Positions 44,783 through 52,208 of a stretch of 64,000 nt of DNA are shown one piece after another. The stretch comes from Pseudomonas sp. CHM02 (GTDB lineage: Bacteria; Pseudomonadota; Gammaproteobacteria; Pseudomonadales; Pseudomonadaceae): assembly GCF_000612585.1 (NCBI RefSeq), contig NZ_JFCA01000034.1, positions 1-64,000 on the forward strand, written 5' to 3'. The notes under the pieces are model-generated. The model was not told where the DNA came from, searched no databases, and saw nothing but the letters and a program-made list of their open reading frames with translations. Each line of letters opens with the position of its first letter. Position 1 is the first letter of the stretch. A program made the position numbers and the translations under genes.

Positions 44783-46714
44783 CTAAACCTGCAGCTTCCA
44801 GGCCCTGGCCATCTCTACCGTGGTGGACCTGGATGGCGTGTCCCAGGGTTTGTTACGCGCCTTGTAGTGGTCGCTGAGGGTGTCGAGTACCCGGTTGAAC
44901 TCGTCAGGCGTGTTCGCCCAGGCCAGGTCCTGCGCTGCACGGTGCAACAGTTCAACGTTGGACTCGGGTTGGCCTGGCCGAAACAACGAGGGGTAGATCA
45001 CCTCGCGTGTGAAGTTTTCAGCTTTCATCGCGATATCACGTGCCTTCATCTCGACGACCGCGCCACCGATGACATTGGACCTCGGCAATGCATCGCCTGC
45101 GACCTGTCCGGCCGCCACTTGCAGCAACTGCTGGAAATTGCGCTGGCTTGCGACATTGAGACGCCGGCCCAACCAATCAATTTGCTCAGGCCGCCGGGCA
45201 AGGGCATCCAGGTTACGCAGCGCCGATAAAATCTTCGGCGTGAACACCAGCGGGCCCTGTGACTGGTTCGCCTCGGCAATCGCACTGTCCAGGGCCTGCA
45301 ACCCCTGTGGCGCGTATTTTCTAAACATCAGCACCTGGGCGGCGGCCGGGTCCTGTTGCAGCGCGGGTTGCACACTGGCGAGCATTTCATCATCCATGGC
45401 CAGCACCGCATCATCCAGGGACTGGAACGTGTGATGCTCAAGTGCCTGGGTGCGTCGTTCCAGATGCGCCTCCACCACCTGCCGTGCTTTTGCCTGCAGG
45501 TGCTGCTTCTGCTCATCCCGCATAGTGAAGTTGACCGTGCCGGTGAGCAGGCCCCGAAAGTCACCTTTTTCGGTCTTCAGGGGCAGGGTCACCCGCTGGT
45601 CGGCGAACGCTTCAAGGCGCTTGTCTTGAAAGGCCCCAGCGGCTGAATGCGGTACACCCGTGATGCAGTCGACCACACCACCGAAAAAACGCCCACTGCG
45701 AGCTGGCGCATCAGTGGAGCCGGGTTCGAACGTGACAATCAACGATTCAGACTTGTTCAGGGGGCTATCGGGAAATGCCCTCTGCACCACACCCGGCGCC
45801 GGGGTGTTGAGCAACAAGCCACCGTCCTTGAAGACGGTGGCTTCAGCTGACGCCTGGAAGTCATGACCTCGCTCCAGCGAGCTTTTGAACACTACCGGCA
45901 ACGCGCCCGAAATATGCGCCGCCCGTGCGATGTCCATTTCCGGGGTCAAACTGGCATTGAACACCACCAACTGCGGGCGCCCGTCAAACACGCCGGTCCC
46001 GGTGATACTGAGTTGCTTGATCGCGGGAATATGCCGGTGCAGCACCTCAAGATCGCCAAACGTCGGAGCGCCACCGGCACTCAGCCTGTCAGCAATGTTC
46101 ATGACTTCGACCGGACGGGTTTCTCGAGGGGTTTGCGCAATATGAGCAAGAATCGACTGGCGCGACTCGTGGCGGATCATTTCTTCAAGGGGAACGGCTT
46201 CGGTTTGCAGGCGCGGCAGCAAGGTCATCAACGACTGAGCGATACTGCCGACGGGGCTGGGCAGGTGGCGTAAGCGTTTGCCAAGTGTCGTGCTGGCATC
46301 CTGCATCCAAGCCGTCACGGTGTCCTGGCTGTTCAACAGGCTTGGCAAGTCAATGCTGTCCGACAACTTGTCGAACGCTGCCGCCCCCATGCCACTGGCA
46401 AGCAGCGCCGCCGAAATCGCGCCGGCGGATGAGCCGCAAGCCAATTGGATACCCTGCAGTTTTCGGGCATCTTCAAGTGCCTGCACCACCCCTGAAAAGG
46501 CAATGCCCTTGGCCCCGCCTCCACTCAGCACCAGGCTCGTGACAGGCGGAGCCGATAAAATCACCTCCACCCGTCCCTGGCTATCGCGCAGAAGCGTCAC
46601 ATTGCGCTCGCCCACCCGCTCTACCAGAGGCGTCTGCACAGTGTGATGGGTCGGAGGTTGAGCCTTCTCACTCAATGGGGGCTGAATCTGGACGGTCGAG
46701 GTGAACACTTTCAT
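44783..46714 (-). CDS. ExoU-like patatin phospholipase
   Basis: 643 residues. It matches P. aeruginosa ExoU through most of its length: oxyanion motif LVLSGGGAKG (61-70), nucleophile motif GSSAG with Ser96, and catalytic Asp297 in DGG. The spacing of 201 residues is nearly that of ExoU (Ser142-Asp344). Other matches are TGTGVFDGRPQLVVFNAS and the C-terminal membrane-targeting region PSLFRPGQPESNVELL and STTVEMARAWK. The N-terminus before the patatin core is about 60 residues, against about 107 in ExoU, so part of the chaperone-binding region appears missing. No SpcU-like chaperone or type III secretion gene is nearby. ATG 46714 is the first plausible start. Confidence 0.9.
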   Translation of the reverse strand: MKVFTSTVQIQPPLSEKAQPPTHHTVQTPLVERVGERNVTLLRDSQGRVEVILSAPPVTSLVLSGGGAKGIAFSGVVQALEDARKLQGIQLACGSSAGAISAALLASGMGAAAFDKLSDSIDLPSLLNSQDTVTAWMQDASTTLGKRLRHLPSPVGSIAQSLMTLLPRLQTEAVPLEEMIRHESRQSILAHIAQTPRETRPVEVMNIADRLSAGGAPTFGDLEVLHRHIPAIKQLSITGTGVFDGRPQLVVFNASLTPEMDIARAAHISGALPVVFKSSLERGHDFQASAEATVFKDGGLLLNTPAPGVVQRAFPDSPLNKSESLIVTFEPGSTDAPARSGRFFGGVVDCITGVPHSAAGAFQDKRLEAFADQRVTLPLKTEKGDFRGLLTGTVNFTMRDEQKQHLQAKARQVVEAHLERRTQALEHHTFQSLDDAVLAMDDEMLASVQPALQQDPAAAQVLMFRKYAPQGLQALDSAIAEANQSQGPLVFTPKILSALRNLDALARRPEQIDWLGRRLNVASQRNFQQLLQVAAGQVAGDALPRSNVIGGAVVEMKARDIAMKAENFTREVIYPSLFRPGQPESNVELLHRAAQDLAWANTPDEFNRVLDTLSDHYKARNKPWDTPSRSTTVEMARAWKLQV

Positions 46715-46812
46715 ACGCGGGCTCTCCACAGGGGTGTAGTCCTGAGTGATGAGCACGCCGGGCAAAGATCCATGCGGAATGATTTGGTAAAGCAAATCAC
46801 ACCGCAGGAATG

Positions 46813-47217
46813 TCATTCAGGAAGACTGTCTTCCTTGAACTGGTCCTTCACGTACTTGATCTCGGTGCGGCCATGTGGTGCTGGCAGGCCATCCTCACCG
46901 AGGTTGACGAAGACCATTTTCTCCACCGTGAGGATGCTTTTGCGGGTGATCTTGTTGCGCACTTCACAGGTCAGGGTGATGGAGGTGCGGCCGAACTCGG
47001 TGGCGGTGATGCCCAGCTCGATGATGTCACCCTGGCGCGACGCGCTGACGAAGTTGATTTCGGAGATGTACTTGGTCACTACGCGCTGGTTGCCCAATTG
47101 CACAATGGCGTAGATGGCCGCTTCTTCGTCGATCCAGCGCAGCAGGCTGCCACCGAACAGCGTGCCGTTGGGGTTGAGGTCTTCGGGTTTTACCCATTTG
47201 CGGGTGTGGAAGTTCAT
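46813..47217 (-). CDS. Acyl-CoA thioesterase, hotdog fold (YciA-like)
   Basis: 134 residues. The start MNFHTRKWVKPEDLNPNGTLFGGSLLRWIDEEAAIYAI contains the hotdog active-site region of YciA-type thioesterases, and RKSILTVEKMVFVNLGEDGLPAPHGR closes the domain. It hydrolyses acyl-CoA to free acid and CoA. ATG 47217 was chosen because the upstream 34 in-frame residues are unrelated to the family. It starts about 100 bases before the ExoU-like gene on the same strand. Confidence 0.88.
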   Translation of the reverse strand: MNFHTRKWVKPEDLNPNGTLFGGSLLRWIDEEAAIYAIVQLGNQRVVTKYISEINFVSASRQGDIIELGITATEFGRTSITLTCEVRNKITRKSILTVEKMVFVNLGEDGLPAPHGRTEIKYVKDQFKEDSLPE

Positions 47218-47336
47218 AGTCACTCCAAAGCGTCTTGCCGAATGATGGGCAACATCATGGCAGAGCCCGGCCCCAAGCTCTATGTGCCATTGCCTATCAA
47301 GCCCATGTGCGATCTTCATATGGCCGACAGAAAGGC

Positions 47337-47365
47337 TTGGGAAGTCTGGCGCACACGGCTATAAT
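47337..47365 (+). promoter_or_regulatory. ahcY promoter
   Basis: TTGGGA (47337-47342), 17-base spacer, perfect -10 TATAAT (47360-47365). It places the transcript start near 47372, about 50 bases before the riboswitch. Confidence 0.7.
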
Positions 47366-47418
47366 CGCCCCCGCTTCAAAACGGTCATCTTCAGTTGATA
47401 CCGTTCTCCCGCCACCTG

Positions 47419-47520
47419 TCCGAGGGGCGCTGCAGCAGGTTCAACCTGTCAGGCTCGGATGGGGCGTTGTCCGGCCTGGTCCACCTGGCCTGATACTAAA
47501 CGCACAACGGCGCCCATTCG
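47419..47520 (+). ncRNA. SAH riboswitch
   Basis: The conserved core TCCGAGGGGCGCTGCAGC (47419-47436) and the late AACGGCGCCC (47506-47515) are both present. P1 forms from CCGAG (47420-47424) and CTCGG (47454-47458). CGTTGT (47465-47470) pairs with ACAACG (47503-47508), and GGGCGC pairs with GCGCCC as the pseudoknot. SAH riboswitches ahead of ahcY activate expression when S-adenosylhomocysteine builds up. The ribosome site AATGGAGG (47530-47537) lies just downstream and can be sequestered in the off state. Confidence 0.93.
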
Positions 47521-47543
47521 CACACTACGAATGGAGGCTCTTC

Positions 47544-48953
47544 ATGAGCGCAGTAAACACGCCTGCAGATTTCAACGACTACAAAGTCGCCGACATGTCC
47601 CTCGCCGCCTGGGGCCGTCGCGAAACCTTTATCGCCGAATCCGAAATGCCTGCCCTGATGGGTCTGCGCCGCAAGTACGCCGCTGAGCAACCGCTCAAGG
47701 GTGCGAAGATCCTCGGCTGCATCCACATGACCATTCAGACTGCCGTGCTGATCGAAACCCTGGTTGCCCTGGGTGCCGAAGTACGCTGGTCGTCCTGCAA
47801 CATTTTCTCGACTCAAGACCAGGCCGCTGCCGCTATCGCTGCTGCCGGTATCGCGGTATTCGCCTGGAAAGGCGAGACCGAAGAAGAGTACGAGTGGTGC
47901 CTGGAGCAAACCATCCTGAAAGATGGCAAGCCATGGGACGCCAACATGATCCTCGACGACGGCGGCGACCTGACCGAGCTGCTGCACAAGAAGTACCCGC
48001 AGATCCTCGACCGCGTCCACGGCGTGACCGAAGAAACCACCACTGGCGTGCACCGCCTGCTGGACATGCTGGCCAAGGGCGAGCTGAAAATCCCGGCCAT
48101 CAACGTCAACGACTCGGTGACCAAGAGCAAGAACGACAACAAGTACGGCTGCCGTCACAGCCTGAACGATGCCATCAAGCGCGGCACCGACCACCTGCTG
48201 TCGGGCAAGCAAGCCCTGGTGATCGGCTACGGTGACGTGGGCAAGGGTTCGTCCCAGTCCCTGCGCCAGGAAGGCATGATCGTCAAGGTCTCCGAAGTTG
48301 ACCCGATCTGCGCCATGCAAGCCTGCATGGACGGTTTCGAAGTGGTTTCGCCGTTCATCAACGGCCAGAACGACGGCACCGAAGCCAGCATCGACAAGGC
48401 CCTGCTGGGCAAGATCGACCTGATCGTGACCACCACCGGCAACGTGAATGTTTGCGACGCGAACATGCTCAAAGCCCTGAAGAAGCGCGCCGTTGTCTGC
48501 AACATCGGTCACTTCGACAACGAAATCGACACCGCTTTCATGCGCAAGAACTGGGCATGGGAAGAAGTGAAGCCACAGGTGCACAAGGTTCACCGTACCG
48601 GTGCGGGTGATTTCGACCCACAGAACGACGACTACCTGATCCTGCTGGCTGAAGGCCGCCTGGTCAACCTGGGCAACGCCACTGGCCACCCAAGCCGCAT
48701 CATGGACGGCTCGTTCGCCAACCAGGTACTGGCCCAGATCTTCCTGTTCGGCCAGAAGTACGCCGACCTGTCGCCGGCCCAGAAAGCCGAGCGCCTGACC
48801 GTGGAAGTACTGCCGAAGAAACTCGACGAAGAAGTGGCCCTGGAAATGGTCCGCGGCTTCGGCGGCGTGGTGACTCAACTGACCAAGACCCAGGCCGACT
48901 ACATCGGCGTGACCGTCGAAGGTCCGTTCAAGCCGCACGCTTACCGCTACTGA
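47544..48953 (+). CDS. ahcY: Adenosylhomocysteinase (SAH hydrolase)
   Basis: Splits SAH into adenosine and homocysteine with tightly bound NAD. 469 residues, the long form with the insertion typical of many bacteria. Motifs: KILGCIHMTIQTAVLIETL, VNDSVTKSKNDNKYGCRHSL, the NAD loop VIGYGDVGKGSSQSLR, and the C-terminal KPHAYRY. ATG 47544 follows GGAGG. It is controlled by the riboswitch upstream and followed by metF. Confidence 0.97.
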   Translation: MSAVNTPADFNDYKVADMSLAAWGRRETFIAESEMPALMGLRRKYAAEQPLKGAKILGCIHMTIQTAVLIETLVALGAEVRWSSCNIFSTQDQAAAAIAAAGIAVFAWKGETEEEYEWCLEQTILKDGKPWDANMILDDGGDLTELLHKKYPQILDRVHGVTEETTTGVHRLLDMLAKGELKIPAINVNDSVTKSKNDNKYGCRHSLNDAIKRGTDHLLSGKQALVIGYGDVGKGSSQSLRQEGMIVKVSEVDPICAMQACMDGFEVVSPFINGQNDGTEASIDKALLGKIDLIVTTTGNVNVCDANMLKALKKRAVVCNIGHFDNEIDTAFMRKNWAWEEVKPQVHKVHRTGAGDFDPQNDDYLILLAEGRLVNLGNATGHPSRIMDGSFANQVLAQIFLFGQKYADLSPAQKAERLTVEVLPKKLDEEVALEMVRGFGGVVTQLTKTQADYIGVTVEGPFKPHAYRY

Positions 48954-48991
48954 TTTGCCTGCTGCCCGCCCTCCGTGTGAGGGCGAGCTTT

Positions 48992-49080
48992 TGTAGGAGC
49001 TGGCTTGCCGGCGATGGTTTCACCTCGGTTCTGCTGAGCCACCGAGACGCCTGCATCGCCGGCAAGCCAGCTCCTACATG
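48992..49080. repeat. Paired REP element, GTAGGAG type, inside the ahcY-metF gap
   Basis: GTAGGAGCTGGCTTGCCGGCGATG is mirrored by CATCGCCGGCAAGCCAGCTCCTAC. The two arms carry the same GCT/GCC asymmetry. It lies between two genes that are thought to be co-transcribed. Confidence 0.9.
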
Positions 49081-49125
49081 AATTGCGCACGTCTTTCAGG
49101 CCTTTGAGTTTCCAAGGATACGACC

Positions 49126-49971
49126 ATGTCCCAAGACCGTCGCTACAGCTTCGAGTTCTTCCCGACCAAGACCGATGCTGGGCATGAAAAACTGATGGCG
49201 ACTGCCAAGCAGTTGGCCAGCTACAACCCCGACTTCTTCTCCTGCACCTACGGCGCCGGCGGCTCGACCCGTGATCGCACGATCAACACCGTGTTGCAGC
49301 TGGAAAGCGAAGTCAAAGTTCCCGCCGCTCCGCACTTGTCGTGCGTGGGCGACAGCAAGGCCGACCTGCGCAGCCTGCTGACCCAATACAAGGCCGCCGG
49401 CATCAAGCGTATCGTCGCCCTGCGCGGTGACCTGCCGTCCGGCATGGGCATGGCCAGCGGCGAACTGCGCTACGCCAATGACCTGGTGAGCTTCATCCGT
49501 GAAGAAAGCGGCGACCATTTCCACATCGAAGTGGCGGCTTACCCGGAGATGCACCCCCAGGCCCGCAATTTCGAAGACGATCTGCAGAATTTCGTGCGCA
49601 AGGCCAACGCCGGCGCCGACAGCGCGATCACCCAGTACTTCTTCAACGCCGACAGCTACTTCTACTTCGTCGAGCGCGTACGGGCCATGGGTGTGAACAT
49701 CCCGATCGTGCCGGGCATCATGCCAATCACCAACTACAGCAAGCTGGCGCGTTTCTCTGATGCCTGCGGTGCCGAGATCCCGCGCTGGGTGCGCAAACAA
49801 CTGGAAGCCTATGGCGACGACGTCAAGAGCATCCAGGCGTTTGGCGAACAGGTCATCAGCACAATGTGTGAAGAATTGTTGCAAGGTGGAGCGCCAGGGT
49901 TGCACTTCTATACCCTGAACCAGGCTGAACCCAGCCTTGCCATCTGGAACAACCTCAAGCTGCCACGCTAA
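49126..49971 (+). CDS. metF: 5,10-Methylenetetrahydrofolate reductase
   Basis: FAD enzyme that makes 5-methyl-THF for remethylation of homocysteine. 281 residues. The start YSFEFFPTKTDAG, the folate/flavin region RIVALRGDLPSG, and DSAITQYFFNADSYFYFVERVRAMGVNIPIVPGIMPI are diagnostic. AAGGA precedes ATG 49126. It follows ahcY by 172 bases and probably shares the riboswitch-controlled transcript. Confidence 0.96.
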   Translation: MSQDRRYSFEFFPTKTDAGHEKLMATAKQLASYNPDFFSCTYGAGGSTRDRTINTVLQLESEVKVPAAPHLSCVGDSKADLRSLLTQYKAAGIKRIVALRGDLPSGMGMASGELRYANDLVSFIREESGDHFHIEVAAYPEMHPQARNFEDDLQNFVRKANAGADSAITQYFFNADSYFYFVERVRAMGVNIPIVPGIMPITNYSKLARFSDACGAEIPRWVRKQLEAYGDDVKSIQAFGEQVISTMCEELLQGGAPGLHFYTLNQAEPSLAIWNNLKLPR

Positions 49972-49989
49972 AGCTTGTCCGGCTGTGCC

Positions 49990-50024
49990 AAGGCCCTCGC
50001 TTCCACGAGGGCCTTTGTTGTTTT
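49990..50024 (+). terminator. Rho-independent terminator of metF
   Basis: AAGGCCCTCGCTTCCACGAG with the mirror arm GGGCCTT followed by TGTTGTTTT. The tract is slightly interrupted but T-rich. Confidence 0.8.
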
Positions 50025-50049
50025 ACATGCCCACGGAATCCAGCAGTCC

Positions 50050-51132
50050 ATGAATACAGTGCCCACGACTTCCCGCCCACAACTGGTCTATCTGGTCTTC
50101 GGCTCCGAGACCTACCACCAGGAAGCGGTGTTCAGCATCGCCAGTGCACTGGCCTTCCTGCAGGACACTCCGGACGCCGCCGTGGATATCCAGGTATTCA
50201 GCGACAACCCCGAGCCCTATCGCCTCTTGCCAGTGCGCGTACGCCCGCTGGACGAAGCCACCCGCAAACGCTGGAGCGAGCCCCACGGCTATCACTTCCG
50301 CACCAAGCATGTGGTCTTGCGCCAAGTGCTGGAAGAATCGCCGGTGGCCATGTTGATCGACACCGACACGTTCTTCCATCATTCACCGATGGACCTGTTC
50401 GAGCGCGTGCAGCCCGGCACCCTGCTGTGCAACGCCTTCTACACCAAGTACGGCGACAACCACGAAAGCGTTCTCTACACCGCCCTGCGCCAGCGCCTGC
50501 TGGACATGGGCGTGGCCGACGATGACATGATGACGCTCAACTCCGGGGTCATGGGCCTGACGCAACAGGACGCGCACATCCTCGACCGCTCCATCGCCTT
50601 GATGGACGAACTGTTCCCCTACGCCCAGGGCGCCTACACCCTCGAAGAGTTCTGCCTGTCGATCGCCGCCTATCGCACCGTCAACGTGCGCGAATGCCCG
50701 GACCTGATCCACCATTACTGGAGTCGCAAGCAACTGTTTCGCGCCAAGGTCAAGGCCTGGATCGCCAAGCATGCGGCCGCCCCTACCAGTGCATTGGCGT
50801 TGGCCGATACCCGCCAGGTGTCCTCGCACCTGCCGCGCCCTCCCCGCCTGCAACGTCTGCTGTACAAGCTGATCACGCTGGTGCTGCCCAAGCACCAGCA
50901 GCAGTTCATCCGCGAAATTCTCTACGGCTGCTACGAGCATGAGAACGAGTTCGACCAGGCGTGTGGCCCGGTGTGGTGGGACAAGGCCCGGCAGAACCAG
51001 GAAGAACGCCAGAAACGCCCGATCGACGCCCATCAGTTGGAGCACTGGTTCGCCAACCCCGTGGTGCGCCTGATTCTCGGCGAGCGGCGCGCATCGATCT
51101 ACGAACACTTGATGACCTCACCGGCCAGATAG
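50050..51132 (+). CDS. Glycosyltransferase-like protein of unknown function
   Basis: 360 residues, no signal or membrane segment. The N-terminal half looks like a GT-A nucleotide-sugar fold: LVYLVFGSETYHQEAVFSIASAL, VDIQVFSDNPEPYRLL, then the DxD motif Asp104-Thr-Asp106 in MLIDTDTFFHHSPMDLF, and MTLNSGVMGLTQ. The C-terminal half is helical and basic and contains YRTVNVRECPDLIHHYWSRKQL. It stands alone after metF, with a terminator between. The donor and acceptor cannot be named. Confidence 0.68.
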   Translation: MNTVPTTSRPQLVYLVFGSETYHQEAVFSIASALAFLQDTPDAAVDIQVFSDNPEPYRLLPVRVRPLDEATRKRWSEPHGYHFRTKHVVLRQVLEESPVAMLIDTDTFFHHSPMDLFERVQPGTLLCNAFYTKYGDNHESVLYTALRQRLLDMGVADDDMMTLNSGVMGLTQQDAHILDRSIALMDELFPYAQGAYTLEEFCLSIAAYRTVNVRECPDLIHHYWSRKQLFRAKVKAWIAKHAAAPTSALALADTRQVSSHLPRPPRLQRLLYKLITLVLPKHQQQFIREILYGCYEHENEFDQACGPVWWDKARQNQEERQKRPIDAHQLEHWFANPVVRLILGERRASIYEHLMTSPAR

Positions 51133-51195
51133 TCCCGCCCGCGGATGCGCGTGCCAGAGCTTCTCTTTAAGGCAGGAGCGTCGTAACCTCAAGGC

Positions 51196-51987
51196 ATGCC
51201 CGTCCTTCTCAAGTTGTTGACCGCTGCCCTCTTTACTTGCCTGAGCCTGGCCGCTTATGGCGAGAAACTGCGCATTGTCACGGAGCCGTGGGCGCCTTAT
51301 GTGTACGACGACAACGGCACCATGCGTGGGCTGGACTACGAAACCACGGTGATCGTGTTTCAACGCCTGGGCGTCGAGGTGCAATGGCAGTTCCTGCCGT
51401 GGAAGCGCTGCCTGGCCATGCTCGACCAAGGCCAGGCCGACGGGGCACTGGATATTTTCCACAGCCATGAGCGCGACACCTTGCTTCTGTATCCCAGCGA
51501 ACCGCTGTCGGAAGTGGAGTTCGTGCTCTTCTACGCCAATGAGCGCCCCCACCCTGCACAAAGTCTCGAAGACCTGCGCGGCCTTACGGTCGGTACGTCG
51601 CCGGGCTACCTGTACGACGACGAGTTCAGCGATTCGCCGCTGTTCGACCGCGAACCGGCGCCCAGCCACGAGGCCAACTTCGGCAAATTGATGCTCGGAC
51701 GCATCGATCTGGTGATCACCGACCGCCGGGTAGGCCAGCATGTGATCAAGGCATTGGGCCTGGAAGGCAAGGTCAGCCAGGCGCCGGCGGTGGTCAGCCG
51801 TCAGCCGCAGTTTCTGGCGGTGCGTCGTGGCGCGGGCATGGACCTGCTGATACAACGCTTTGCCGCCGAGCTCAAACGCTTCAAACAGGAACCGGCCTAT
51901 AGCGCCTTGAGCGCCAGATATGGTGGAATCCAAGCCAATACGGGGTCTGGACGCACCGTTGAGCAGCAGGAAAGCAGCGCGCCGTGA
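51196..51987 (+). CDS. Periplasmic substrate-binding protein, family 3
   Basis: 263 residues with a signal peptide (MPVLLKLLTAALFTCLSLAAYG). The mature start LRIVTEPWAPYVYDDNGTMRGLDYETTVIVFQRLG and VEVQWQFLPWKRCLAMLDQGQAD are typical of SBP_bac_3 proteins. The pair GTSPGYLYDDEFSD marks the second lobe. No transporter genes are adjacent. It is 63 bases after the glycosyltransferase-like gene. The ligand is unknown; the sequence is a paralogue type of the protein at 22180. Confidence 0.82.
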   Translation: MPVLLKLLTAALFTCLSLAAYGEKLRIVTEPWAPYVYDDNGTMRGLDYETTVIVFQRLGVEVQWQFLPWKRCLAMLDQGQADGALDIFHSHERDTLLLYPSEPLSEVEFVLFYANERPHPAQSLEDLRGLTVGTSPGYLYDDEFSDSPLFDREPAPSHEANFGKLMLGRIDLVITDRRVGQHVIKALGLEGKVSQAPAVVSRQPQFLAVRRGAGMDLLIQRFAAELKRFKQEPAYSALSARYGGIQANTGSGRTVEQQESSAP

Positions 51988-51996
51988 TTGCTCTGT

Positions 51997-52208
51997 TATA
52001 CTCCGGCCTTTCCGCCAGGCTCACGCCCGGCCGCTGAGGTCTTGAAAAAGGCACCCAACCCCGCTACAGCGCAGCTTTCAGCCCGCGCGAGCCGGTGGAG
52101 TGCCCGCCAGACGCAGCAGGACCGGACGGGGTTGCGCTCCCCTAAGCGCCATTCACGCCCGGCAAGATTATCCCTTTGGGCCAAGCCCTAACTAAAACAG
52201 GATTACTC
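51997..52208 (+). promoter_or_regulatory. Long GC-rich leader of rhlE with candidate promoter
   Basis: A -10 box TATACT (51997-52002) lies just after the upstream stop, without a clear -35. The ~200-base leader has a long-range pairing CAACCCCG (52056-52063) with CGGGGTTG (52127-52134) and several short GC hairpins between. RNA-helicase genes are often autoregulated through structured leaders; this reading is inference. Confidence 0.4.

Noticed and set aside
43824..47217. A type III secretion or pathogenicity island around the ExoU-like gene
   Set aside because: The flanking genes are a FocA/NirC channel, a thioesterase and ahcY, all ordinary. No chaperone, secretion or mobile genes are present.
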